NCBI GenBank assembly: GCA_033398695.1
Contig: CM065815.1
Location: 6,566,501-6,630,500, forward strand
DNA from: Orobanche coerulescens
Lineage: Eukaryota > Streptophyta > Magnoliopsida > Lamiales > Orobanchaceae
Length of the DNA: 64,000 bases
Direction: 5' to 3'
In this document: positions 1-9,878 of the stretch, piece after piece
Numbering within the stretch: the stretch's first letter is position 1
How the letters are laid out: each line of letters begins with the position of its first letter
Translations under genes and position numbers: made by a program
Notes under the pieces: model-generated
Databases searched by the model: none
What the model was told of the DNA's origin: nothing
The model's input: only the letters and a program-made list of their open reading frames with translations

Positions 1-279
1 TGATGTCCCGACCGGGTTTATTTATCTATTGTTTATTCGTTATTTCAATAAGTACTCGAGTACGAAGTCGTTTGTGATGTTTTGAATTTGGTAATGTATT
101 ATTGAGTTCTGTTGAACAATTGTACTATTCCTGTATTGGGTCAGAACTGATGTACTGTAATTCCGTTATTTCCATTTATTAGTACCTTTTTATACTTGTT
201 CAATTCTTCAGCCTTGTAAATCCTTACGTAAAGGATTTACGGTATTTATAATATTCCCGAATATATCGGGGGTGTTACA
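1..279 (+). repeat. 3' end of Gypsy-1 5' LTR
   Basis: Nearly identical to 8425-8702, the last part of the 3' LTR, ending GGGGGTGTTACA. The start of this LTR lies outside the window, so the left target-site duplication cannot be checked. Confidence 0.93.
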
Positions 280-284
280 GAATA

Positions 285-296
285 TGGTATCGGAGC
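285..296 (+). other. Primer binding site of Gypsy-1
   Basis: TGGTATCGGAGC begins a few bases after the LTR end. It is one change away from the TGGTATCAGAGC site used by initiator tRNA-Met primed plant retrotransposons. Confidence 0.8.
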
Positions 297-514
297 TTTG
301 ATTATGGATATCTTGGCCGTTGGGTTAAAATAGGGGTCATTTATGTCTTTTGGGGTAACCGGCCGTGAATGACATCACTGCACTGCCTACGTCTTCATGC
401 GAACGGTGGTTGTAAGTTCCTAAACTCTATCTCGTTCTTTGCATATTGTATCTCTTTATACTCGGATATTAGAACGATGTTGTTTTCTGTATATTGAGTA
501 TTTATGCTTACAGT

Positions 515-2190
515 ATGTTGAGAGGCGGGCGTGGACGTGGTCGCGGTCGTGGACGCGGACGAAGAAATGCCGAAAGGGAGGCGTCGCCTTCTAACCAGGC
601 CAGTCATAGCTCCGTGAGCCGCATGACAATCTATTAATAATGAACCGAGATCTGCTGTGCAGAGATCCTTCGTCAAGTGGTGAACCGAGATGACTCGGTT
701 CGCCCGGTGTCGTGGACCGAATGCAAGTGGCGGTGGGACTACGGCGAGGAGAGAGACAGCAAGGGATCCCGGATATGGGAAATCGAGGTGGCCGGTGGTC
801 GCAAGAAGTGGCAAAGATGCAACCACCCAAATTCGACGGTATTTCGAGACTCCCACAGGATCATTGGTTAAAGGAGTGGAGAAAATCTTTGCGGAATCAA
901 GCGCCAGACGACGGAAAGCCTCTATCGCTCAATATTTTACGATAGGGGAAGCGTCCGAATGGTGGGAAGCCATCCTACTGTAGACCATGATGCCGATTGG
1001 ACAGAGTTTAGATTAATGATGGAAGCTCGGTATTGCCTCGCCCCGTGAGGGAAGCCAAAGTTCGGGAGTTTTTCTCGCTCGGCCTTGATGTGCCGGTATC
1101 CTGTGCGATCAAGACGTTTAACCGGTGGCATTTGTTCGACATCCGGTCGTAATGATGCGTAAATGATGATTCACTTGATATGAGAATGAAACCAGAAGTC
1201 CAGGTACATGTCCGGATTCGAATGTACCACACTCCGCCAATACCGGGATAAGGCGTTAGCATATGAGATCAAGGAAGACCATGGAGAAATTTGCGAAACC
1301 AAGAAACAGAAAGTCTCGGTACTTTTACAGAGCACAAGAACAGTGGGGCCCGTAAGGCCCAGTCATCCTTTCACTCTTTTCAGAAACCTCCGCACCGGCT
1401 AGGAGCGGAAAGAACTTCGGGCGACATCAACTCTTACCGATGTTACCAGAAATGCTTTAATCTGCGCCCAGAGAGGGCACTATCGACTGGAATTGCCCCT
1501 TCTGCCGTGACTTGTTTTGATTGTGGATGAGAGGACATCGGGCGGTGTTTTGTGAAGAGGCGCAAAGTCTTTGAGCCCGTACACCACGGCCGATCGAAGG
1601 AGGCCGGTATTCCACAGGACGCGGCAAAGTGTTCGGATGCCTCGGGAATTTTGGCCGCGGGCGAGGCAGAGGACAATGGGACCGAAAGGGGACATCGAGT
1701 GCCGGATCTGTTCCCCACGTCTCATGCGAGATGAGGAGGACAGACGATCGGGATCTTCTTTGTCGCATCGTGCATCCCGAGATCCTTTCCCACCCGATTA
1801 GCGTTTTATTTGATACAGAGCTACACATTCTTTCATATCCTTGTCTTGTGTAAATCGTTTGAATATTTCCGGTTTTCATGCTTGTGAACCTTATGTGGTT
1901 GGGTTACAGTGGAGAAAGGATTGTCGGAAATTTTAAACTAGAAATTTCCTGTATCATTTGGAGGCGAGTGGCTCTCAAACCCGATCGTGATAGAAATGCA
2001 AGGAGATGACCGATACTCGGAGACGATTGGCTTAATCGGTGCGGAGCAATTGTAAACTACCAAGGAGGAATATCTCATTGTCGTGACAATGGTTCCGAGA
2101 TTGTTTGAGGGATGGAAACCGGGAAGCTCGGGAAAGTTGATCAAGGCGATGAAAGTCACAAATTGTTGAAACAAGGTCAGACTGCATTGG
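515..2190 (+). pseudogene. Gypsy-1 gag and protease, broken by frameshifts
   Basis: The ATG at 515 opens an Arg/Gly-rich N-terminus typical of Tekay-like Gag. PPKFDG and a GEASEWW motif near 830-970 mark the retrotransposon Gag core. Two CCHC knuckles can be traced near 1452-1500 and 1512-1554 (second one: CFDC, GH, FC), each disturbed by small indels. The protease active site lies near 1809-1860, where a D-T-G-A-T-H-S-F-type reading is visible only across a one-base shift. No single frame survives. Gag builds the particle and the protease cleaves the polyprotein. Several breaks fall at CTG/CAG/CCG sites and may be artefacts. Confidence 0.75.
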
Positions 2191-2199
2191 TGCTACGCA

Positions 2200-3429
2200 A
2201 TGAAGAAAGAAGAAATGGTGGAACTTTCATCTATTCCTGTTGTGAACGAATTTCCAGATGTATTTCCTGATGAATTACCTGGGCTACCTCCACGAAGGGA
2301 TGTAGAATTTACTATTGAACTGGAACCTGGAGCGACACCAATTTCTAAAGCGCCGTATCGTATGGCACCTACTGAGATGTACGAATCAAGAAGCGGTGGA
2401 GGAGTTCTTGGACAAGGGCTATATTCACCAAGCGTTTCACCCCGGGAGCGCCGATTTTTGTCCGAAAGAAGGATGGATCGCTCCGATCGTATTGACTATC
2501 GAGAGCCGAACAAGATGACGATTAAGAACAAGTACCGTTGCCACGGATTGATGATCTGTTTGACCACCGCAAGGGGCAACAAGATTTTCTAAAATCGATC
2601 TCGAGATCGGGATACCATCAATCGAGGATTAAGGAGTCCGATGTTCCAAATCAGCGTCGTAACTCGCTACGGGCATTATGAGTTTGTAGTGATGCCGTTT
2701 GGACTCACTAACGCACTTTCTTGTATTTATGCAATTGATGAACAGAGTGTTCATTGAATATTTGGACAAATTTGTGGTCGTATTTATTGATGACATCCTG
2801 GTGTATTCTAAGAGTCCGGAAGAACATGCGCAGCATTTGCGGATAGTATTGGAGCTTTTGAGAAACGAGCAATTGTACGCCAAACTTGCTAAGTGCGAAT
2901 TTTGGCTAAAAGAAGTAATGTTCCTAGGCCATGTGGTGTCAGCTAGAGGAGTCCGAGTGGATCCTCAGAAGATCGAAGCAATAATGGATTGGAAGCCTCC
3001 AAAGAATGTGAAAGAGGTCCGAAGCTTCTTAGGACTTGCTGGATATTACCGTCGATTCGTGGAAGGGTTTTCTAAAATTTCCCGCCCATTTACTCGACTT
3101 CTGCAGAAAACTCAAAAGTTTGAGTGGAACGAGTCGTGTCAGACTAGTTTTGATGAGTTAAAGAAGAGATTGACAACGGCACCGATTCTATCACTTCCGC
3201 AGGGAACTGAAGGATTCATAGTTTACAGTGATGCTTCGAATCAAGGACTTGGGTGCGTGTTGATGCAGAATAATAAGGTGATCGCTTATGCGTCGCGACA
3301 ACTGAAACCTTATGAAGTGAATTACCCGACACATGATTTGGAACTAGCAGCAGTGGTTTTTGCCTTGAAGATTTGGAGGCATTATCTGTACGGGACTCAC
3401 TGTCAGATCTTTACGGATCATAAGAGTCT
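2200..3429 (+). pseudogene. Gypsy-1 reverse transcriptase and RNase H (5' part)
   Basis: The start of RT ([14 protein letters not shown], then the AxYRMAPTE motif) is read at about 2230-2380; frames shift until 2699, after which one frame runs to the solo LTR at 3430. This frame holds the RT catalytic FIDD at about 2785, [12 protein letters not shown], and RNase H residues in YSDAS, DLELAA and TDHKSL. The enzyme copies element RNA into DNA. The RNase H frame ends abruptly at TDHKSL and resumes after the inserted LTR at 4631. Confidence 0.85.
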
Positions 3430-4625
3430 TGTTGCTACCCAAAATATTATCCGGAGATAGATATTGCTGGAATGGATGGGATAGCAAACAAATGCAAGAG
3501 CACTTCCGTGAGAAAGATAAATAACACAAGATTTGCCGGGGTTGTTAGTCCCGGGCTTGAATGCTCTCGCGAGATATTATTAATACCGATATTCGGGGAT
3601 ACAAGTATTAATGTAAGAATACAATTACAATGAGTGTAAAGTTTCTTGTTATCTTAGCTAGTGAGCGTGTAGATTGCCGGAAGAACCAGATTTGATGCTC
3701 TGTGAGTTCTTGTAACAAAGGTGATGAACAGTCGCGGTGGTGAGAGATCGACCGCCTCTCACGGCGAGTATATAGCCTGGATGTTTGGGCTTCGGGCTTG
3801 TGAATCCCTTGGAATCATCTAGTGGAGACTTGCTTTTACGCCGATCGTCTTCTGGACGAGAGATTTGGAGAGAGAAGTCCTGAGATGGATTCCGGTGAGA
3901 TAGCCGGGAGCTTGATGATATGTGTGTTCTTCAGTATTTCCGTGGATGTATCGGAATGTGAGAGAATGCGAACTTTTGGTGGAATGTATTTCGGAACTGA
4001 GAGCCGTTGAGTGAATTCCGAACCGTTGGTTAAAATGAATTCAGAACTGAGAACCTTTTTCTAGTAGGAGGAGGTTCTCTATTTATAGGGCTTGGATACG
4101 TCGGGCGATCGCCTTTACTGCAATATAATAATCGGGCGATCGTCTTTTAGCACATGGGCCTGTCCCCTCAACGTCTACAGGAGTTGTTGGCAGTCAACTA
4201 CTCGGTCCAATGGGGAGCTTACACGCGTCCTGAGTTAGTCACATGCGGCCCTACTGACAACTTTCGGCGCACATGCCGGTAGGTGGGGTAGGTGACAGGC
4301 TTTGGTCAAAGATCTTGTCTGCTAGCAAAAGATCTTGTCAGCGCCTTTTATGGATCTGCACGTGGGTGCTTTTCTGAGATCCAGTCCTCGATGACTTAGA
4401 CGGGCGATCATCTCTGCTCGGGGCGCAGGTCGATTGCCCTCAGCCGGTTAGCAGAGCAGATCGCCAGCTGCCAAAGGGCGATCGCCCTGGGAGTCGATCG
4501 CTAGGTACCTGATGGTGGTTTGATATCTTCGACTTGGCGAGCTAGTCAGGGTTTGACTGGAGTTGACTTGGTCGCTCGGCCTTATAGTCGATCGCCTGTC
4601 GGGATGAATAAATCGTGACACAACA
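3430..4625 (-). repeat. Solo LTR of a Tat-like retrotransposon (copy 1)
   Basis: It begins TGTTGCTACCC and ends GACACAACA, with TGTTG/CAACA inverted ends, and is flanked by a perfect 5-bp duplication AGTCT (3425-3429 and 4626-4630). Length is 1196 bp. No internal region is present, so this is a solo LTR made by recombination between two LTRs. Orientation is taken from the longer copy at 15330, where the internal region with gag on the minus strand adjoins the left edge. It interrupts the Gypsy-1 RNase H frame exactly. Confidence 0.92.
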
Positions 4626-6312
4626 AGTCTCAAGTACATATTCAGTCAGAAAGAGTTGAACATGCGGCAAAGAAGATGGTTGGAACTAATTAAGGACTAT
4701 GACTTGGAGATTTTATATCATCCAGGCAAAGCGAATGTAGTGGCCGATGCACTTAGCCGCAAGCCTGTCTCTATTCAGATGCTGGAGACACTGACCTCCC
4801 AACTTAGCCTTCAGCGAGAGATGATTCGTGAAGGGATTGAAGTGTGGTTACAGAGAGTCCAGGGACAACTGTGCGTGATGGAGATAACTTCGTCATTAAC
4901 CGAAAAAATCAAATCTAGACAGGCAGATGATCCTCTGATGATTCGGTTGCATGACGAAGTGATCAAAGGAAAGGCCCCCGGATTCATAATTCATGATGAT
5001 GGAGTTTTGAGATTTCAGAACCGACTCTGCGTTCCCGATGTTGATGTTCTGAAACAGACGATTATGAAGGAAGCTCATAGTTCGCCCTATTCTATCCACC
5101 CGGCACCAAGAAATGTATAAGGACTTGAAGCGGAATTTCGGTGGGGCAACATGAAGAAAGACGTAGCGGACTATGTTTCAAATGCTTGACTTGTCGGCGA
5201 GTTAAGATCGAGCATCAACGGCCTGCTGGAATGTTGAAGCCGCTCCCGATTCCTGAATGGAAGTGGGAGGACATATCAATGGACTTTATCACTAATATGC
5301 CGAAAACCAGGACAGGAATGAACATGATTTGGGTGATAGTTGATCGTTTAACCAAATCGGCTCATTTTCTAGGCATTAAGGATACGTGGGGACCAGAGAG
5401 GTTGGCACGAGTCTTTATTTCGTAGATAGTTCGATTACATGGTACGCGAAGACCATTGTTTCGATCGAGACGGCCGTTTTGTGTCTCACTTTTGGAAGGC
5501 GATTCATAAGGCCTTGGGGACCGAATTGAACTTCATCTGACTTATCACCCGCAGTCTGACGGACAATCTGAGAGAACTATACAAACGGTGGAAGACATGC
5601 TAAGGGCCTGTGCCTTAGATTGGTCAAACGATTGGGAAGTTCATCTACCGTTGATTGAATTTACTTATAACAATAGTTCGCATGCTTCCATTAAGATGGC
5701 ACCGTTTGAGGCATTATACGGAAGGAGATGCAGATCGCCCCTATGCTGGGACGATTCATCGGACTTGATCGGAACAGAACCAGAGTTGATCGAGCAGACT
5801 CGAGAGAAGATAGCCTTACTTCGTGAAAGGTCATTGACCGCCTGAGTCGCGGAAATCCTATGCGGACGTACGTCGTCGCCCATTGGAGTTCAATACTGGG
5901 GACCATGTACTTTTGAAGGTTTCTCCTACTCGGGGAATTTTTCGTTTCGGAAGAAAAGGAAAGCTGAGTCCGAGATATATCGGACCATTTGAGAACCTCG
6001 AGAGAGTTGGGGAGTTGGCATACTGATTAGCATTACCGCCGTCATTGTGCCATGTTCATAACGTGTTCCACGTATCCCGATTGCGGAGATATATACCGAT
6101 CCAGTCATATCATCGATTTCGCGAGATCGAAGTCGAACAGATGGGACGTTTGAGGAAAGACTACCAAGATACTCGAGAGTCGAGTTAAGCAACCGAGGAA
6201 CAAGTCAATCGTTTTGGTCAAAGTTCGGTGGTCACGCGTCATGGAACGGAAGAAGCCACTTGGGAAATGTGGCGATATGAAGTCTAGATATCCCGAGTTA
6301 TTTTCGTCTTGA
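4626..6312 (+). pseudogene. Gypsy-1 RNase H end and integrase (copy 1)
   Basis: The frame resumes with [24 protein letters not shown] RNase H and [16 protein letters not shown], then integrase: an HHCC remnant, the catalytic region WEDISMDFI and VDRLTKSAHF, SERTIQTVEDML, YNNS.H.SIKMAPFEALYGRRCRSP, and the FRFG/KLSPRYIGPFE C-terminal module. The end reads SRYPELFSS with a stop at 6310-6312. At least four frameshifts are present, many at CTG/CAG sites where the second copy (16501-18158) differs again. Integrase inserts the cDNA into the genome. Confidence 0.85.
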
Positions 6313-6502
6313 GTTTCTGGACGAAACTCCTTTTAGTAGGAGAGTATGTAATATCCGGATTTATTACAGTGTATTTCATCTGTGTTCAAACCATGTATTA
6401 TTTCGGATTGGTGATTTTGATTATTGGAGTATGATATTTAGTGCATTAATATCATTACGCATAAATATAGAAACATGCAAAATTGCTCAAGCAACCTTGT
6501 GA

Positions 6503-6725
6503 TAGCGCACGCTAAGAATGTATCTTAACGCGCGCTATCGGGCCATTTTTAGCGCACGCTATGCAGGTATGAGTAACGTGCGCTAAGGACTCAATTATTG
6601 GCGAGGCGGTGGCTCGTGCGCGGCCGGGACATGGGTCCGGATAAGATTCCCGCTGACGCACCCGGACAAAATCTGAAGTCAACCATTATTAGCGCACGCT
6701 AAGGGATGCTTAGTAGCGTGCGCTA
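6503..6725. promoter_or_regulatory. TAGCGYRCGCTA array upstream of LTR TATA box
   Basis: Six copies of a 12-bp near-palindrome (TAGCGCACGCTA, its complement TAGCGTGCGCTA, or variants such as TAACGCGCGCTA) lie within 223 bp, ending about 20 bp before the TATA box. Spacing is irregular and the sequence between copies is unrelated. Position in U3 suggests an enhancer or protein-binding array; function is inferred. The duplicate copy is at 18350-18571. Confidence 0.8.
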
Positions 6726-6747
6726 ACTTGTCAATAATGCAGAATAT

Positions 6748-6754
6748 TATAAAT
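6748..6754 (+). promoter_or_regulatory. Probable TATA box of Gypsy-1 LTR promoter
   Basis: TATAAAT lies shortly after the motif array and about 400 bp into the LTR, as expected for the U3/R boundary. No other strong TATA is seen nearby. Confidence 0.55.
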
Positions 6755-7564
6755 GAGACATCAACGGCTTGGGCTTTCATTTCCTTCGTTTTTACTTCAT
6801 CTTTGAGAGTCCAGAGAGCAAGAATCTCCCTTCTAAACACTTAGAACGTTTATGAGTGATCATCGAATGATTGAGTATCACTTGTGAGTGATCATTGAAG
6901 AGAAGTAACACCTTGGAGTGGCACATAACCAACCGGAGTCGAATTACATCTTGTGGTTCAGTGAATTCAGCATATTAAGGTATGTTCAACCTATCACCAG
7001 TCTTAGATTTGGATTTCCAATGGATATGATGATCATGTTAACGAGATATTGAATTTCATTAGTGAATTATTTCAACAACATCATGTTTAGAAGATTGGGA
7101 TGTCTACAATTACGTTATTATTGTTGGAACCTTGAAGTTGGAATCCTAGTACTTCAATTGATGAGAGAATATTCGGAAGTTAACAATCCATATGATTTAT
7201 GTGATCATGATTTGGAAAAGATGTTATAAGAACTTAAAGAAAGAATCATCTTAGGAAATATTCTTTCGTATAAGTCGGAATTGTTAGTTCACCTCAAGAT
7301 GAAGCCTGAATATGTATAATGATAGTAGCATCTAACACATCAACCGGAGATAACCAACCTTGCATGAAAAATTGTAATCAAGATGGATTGTGGTGTCATG
7401 ATGATTATACGTATATTTGCATCTTGAAGTTGATATCATCCTGGAGATCATTCATAAGAGTAAGAACTTGGTATTCATGGAAGTAACATGAATTATCACG
7501 AAGGATTTCATTGTTTCGAACATGGCAAGAATCTTGCTTTCGCCAAAAGAACCGCCATGCGAGA

Positions 7565-7772
7565 TAGCGCACGCCAGATAAGCGCTTAACGTGCGCTATC
7601 GAGTACTAGTTAGCGTGCGCTACGTTTGGTACGTAACGACGCTAGACCACCATCGAGTCGGTTGGCCGATCGGTGAAATCGACCATGCATAGTTAGCGTG
7701 CGCTAGTAATTGTTGTTTGCGTGCGCTATCGGGCATTTAACGCACGCTACAAAGAATACTTAGCGTGCGCTA
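7565..7772. promoter_or_regulatory. Second TAGCGYRCGCTA array inside Gypsy-1 LTR
   Basis: About seven further copies of the 12-bp motif, in both orientations, 800 bp downstream of the TATA box and therefore in the transcribed R/U5 part. The duplicate copy is at 19411-19621. Role unknown. Confidence 0.75.
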
Positions 7773-8702
7773 AGCTATTCGGGCAGATTGCAATTTATGA
7801 ACTTTTGACCGTTAATCGAATTGTTTAACATTTGTACGACGTGAGATAAATCCTATATTATTTCTTTTGTTAAGGTTTGGTCTAGTTACGTGATTGATTG
7901 AGGAGGACGATCGTCGAGTGTTCATTTCCGTGGAAGTGTTATTATTGTCTTCAAATCAAGGCAAGTACCTTAATTGTTTTATGTATTGTTGTTATACATA
8001 TTGTCGTGCATGTATGTCGTTATTGTATGTCCACCTCGTGTTGGTCCGACGGGATCATCGGGGATCTATGCTAGCGTCATACTGGATCATCGGACGGGTT
8101 TTCCACCACGGGTTGGTCCGACGATCATCGTGGGTTCTAGGCGATGAACGCTGGATCGATGGAATTACCATGTGTATGTATTGATATCATGTTGTGATTA
8201 TCAGTTGTGTATGTTATGTTTGAGTTTCTCGTAGGAGAAGACTCGTTGGTATTTTGTCGTTTACGTTATTATTATTATTCACCGTGAGATATGAATAATA
8301 TGTTGTGGTACTTGTACTAGCATCATTGTGCTAACCCCTTCGGGGGTGAACATTTTGTTTGTGTTCAGGATCCAGGAGAGCGGGGAAACAACCACTGGAA
8401 CAGTATGACGACGAGGGTGCAGAGTGATGTCCCGACCGGGTTTATTTATCTATTGTTTATTCGTTATTTCAATAAGTACTTGAGTACGAAGTCGTTTGTG
8501 ATGTTTTGAATTTGGTAATGTATTATTGAGTTCTGTTGAACAATTGTACTATTCCTGTATTGGGTCAGAACTGATGTACTGTAATTCCGTTATTTCCATT
8601 TATTAGTACCTTTTTATACTTGTTCAATTCTTCAGCCTTGTAAATCCTTACGTAAAGGATTTACGGCGCTGTAATATTCCCGAATATATCGGGGGTGTTA
8701 CA

Positions 8703-9568
8703 ATGGTGAGCCTATCATACCAACAAGAGTTGCACAATTCAATGATTGTGCAACGTTACCACATGCTGATGAGGATCATGAGAAGCTAGAAATAGATCAG
8801 ATGTATGAAGATGTTTGTTTTCAGTTAGATGTTGGAGGTGAAACTCCATGTTTAATAAATGCAGAAGACAAGTACAAAAAAAAATCACTGAGGCTGAAGT
8901 TCCTCTTTACCCTGGTTGTACGAAGTATACAAAACTATCAGCCACCTTAGAAATGTACAAGATGAAAGCTGAATTTGGTCTATCCAATATTGGTTTTGAT
9001 AACTTTATGAGGGTTTTCCGTAATATGCTACCCGATGAAAATAGTTTTCCCGAGTCACTATCCTCAGTAAAAAAGACACTTAAAGATTTTGATTTAGGGT
9101 ATGAGAAGATTGATGCATGCATAAATGATTGTTGCTTATATAGGGGAAGCGAGTATGAGAACTTACAAAAATGTCCTAAATGTTTTACTTCGAGGTATAA
9201 AGTAAATCCACGTACTGAAAAAATAAAAGAAGGGGTCGCTGCAAAAGTTTTGCGGTACTTTCCTATACTTCCGAGACTTCAACGGATGTTCCTTTCAGCA
9301 ACCGTTGCAGAGAAGTTAACATGGCACTCTACTCATCACAGTCAAGACGGTAAAATGCGTCATCCCGTAGACTCAATTTGTTGGAGTACAGTGGATACAA
9401 AATGGCCTTCTTTCGCATCTGATCCGAGAAATTTGAGATTTGGACTGGCAACCGATGGGTTCAATCCATTCGGTAATCTTAGCTCAAAACATAGTCTTTG
9501 GCCAGTGATTCTAGTCGTCTATAATCTTCCACCAAACATATGTATGTCTTCTGAATACTTAATGTTAA
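8703..9568 (+). pseudogene. CACTA TNP2 transposase fragment (copy 1)
   Basis: Coding sequence of a Transposase_21 (TNP2) protein: VPLYPGCTKYTKLS, NCPKC-like KCPKCFTSRYK, VLRYFPILPRLQRMF, TWHSTHH and DGFNPFG motifs. It duplicates 20536-21397 almost exactly. The true frame enters from the left, where Gypsy-1 is inserted, and shifts once near 8880 at an A run and a CTG. It is cut at 9568 by an abrupt join to Tat-like DNA with no target-site duplication. Confidence 0.88.
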
Positions 9569-9724
9569 GCTTCTATTGGAGGACGCCAACGGTCATTAAT
9601 GACTCCTCGGTTGACGCGTCCTCGAAAAGACGCGTACGCGAGTCTCGAGGGGGTCAACTGGCGCGCCGTTTGAGATCCGACCCCTGAGGTTTTCCCTTAT
9701 TGCAATCGGGTCCCTGCTTTCTCC

Positions 9725-9731
9725 TATAAAA
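9725..9731 (+). promoter_or_regulatory. TATA box of the antisense gene in the Tat-like element
   Basis: TATAAAAGGGGGCG lies about 150 bp before the ATG at 9879 and points away from the retrotransposon's own transcription. It is a strong plant-type TATA box. Confidence 0.6.
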
Positions 9732-9878
9732 GGGGGCGCGGGGCTGCAGTCTCACTCACGCGTACGCATTGGAGAAAGAAGGTCCTGCTGCCGAATTTTC
9801 TGAAGATCTAAGCGCCGATCGTCGATCGATTTCACTTTAGGGTAAGAAAAAACCTTTTCTTCTTTTCTAACTCTGAAA

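Larger units (their letters stand above)
1..8702 (+). mobile_element. Gypsy-1: Ty3/gypsy chromovirus, Tekay/Del-like
   Basis: The order is 5' LTR remnant, PBS, gag, protease, RT-RNase H, integrase, 3' LTR, the normal Ty3/gypsy layout. Seen directly: 1-279 repeats the end of the 3' LTR, a primer binding site follows it, gag has an RGRGRGR start and two CCHC knuckles, and the integrase C-terminus carries the GxFRFG...KLSxRxIGPFEIL and WETE-type tail typical of Tekay/Del elements. A Tat-like solo LTR (3430-4625) interrupts it. It is inserted in a CACTA TNP2 coding region, whose frame resumes at 8703. Frameshifts are many, but several may be sequencing error. Lineage rests on motif recognition, not on a tree. 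Confidence 0.9.
6347..8702 (+). repeat. Gypsy-1 3' LTR (copy 1), 2.36 kb
   Basis: It begins TGTAATATCCGG after a purine-rich stretch (AGTAGGAGAG, 6336-6344) that serves as polypurine tract and ends GGGGGTGTTACA. It holds two arrays of the TAGCGYRCGCTA motif, one each side of the probable transcription start, and a short GGTCCGACGATCATCG-like repeat near 8040-8130. Open frames inside it, such as 7894-8184, have no gene-like features. Confidence 0.93.

Noticed and set aside
6503..6725. CRISPR-like array (short palindromic repeats with unique spacers)
   Set aside because: The repeats are only 12 bp, occur in both orientations with irregular spacing, sit in plant LTRs, and no cas genes exist here.
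7894..8184. 96-codon open frame within the Gypsy-1 LTR
   Set aside because: It lies in R/U5, has no recognisable domain, and is broken in the second copy (19741-20029).
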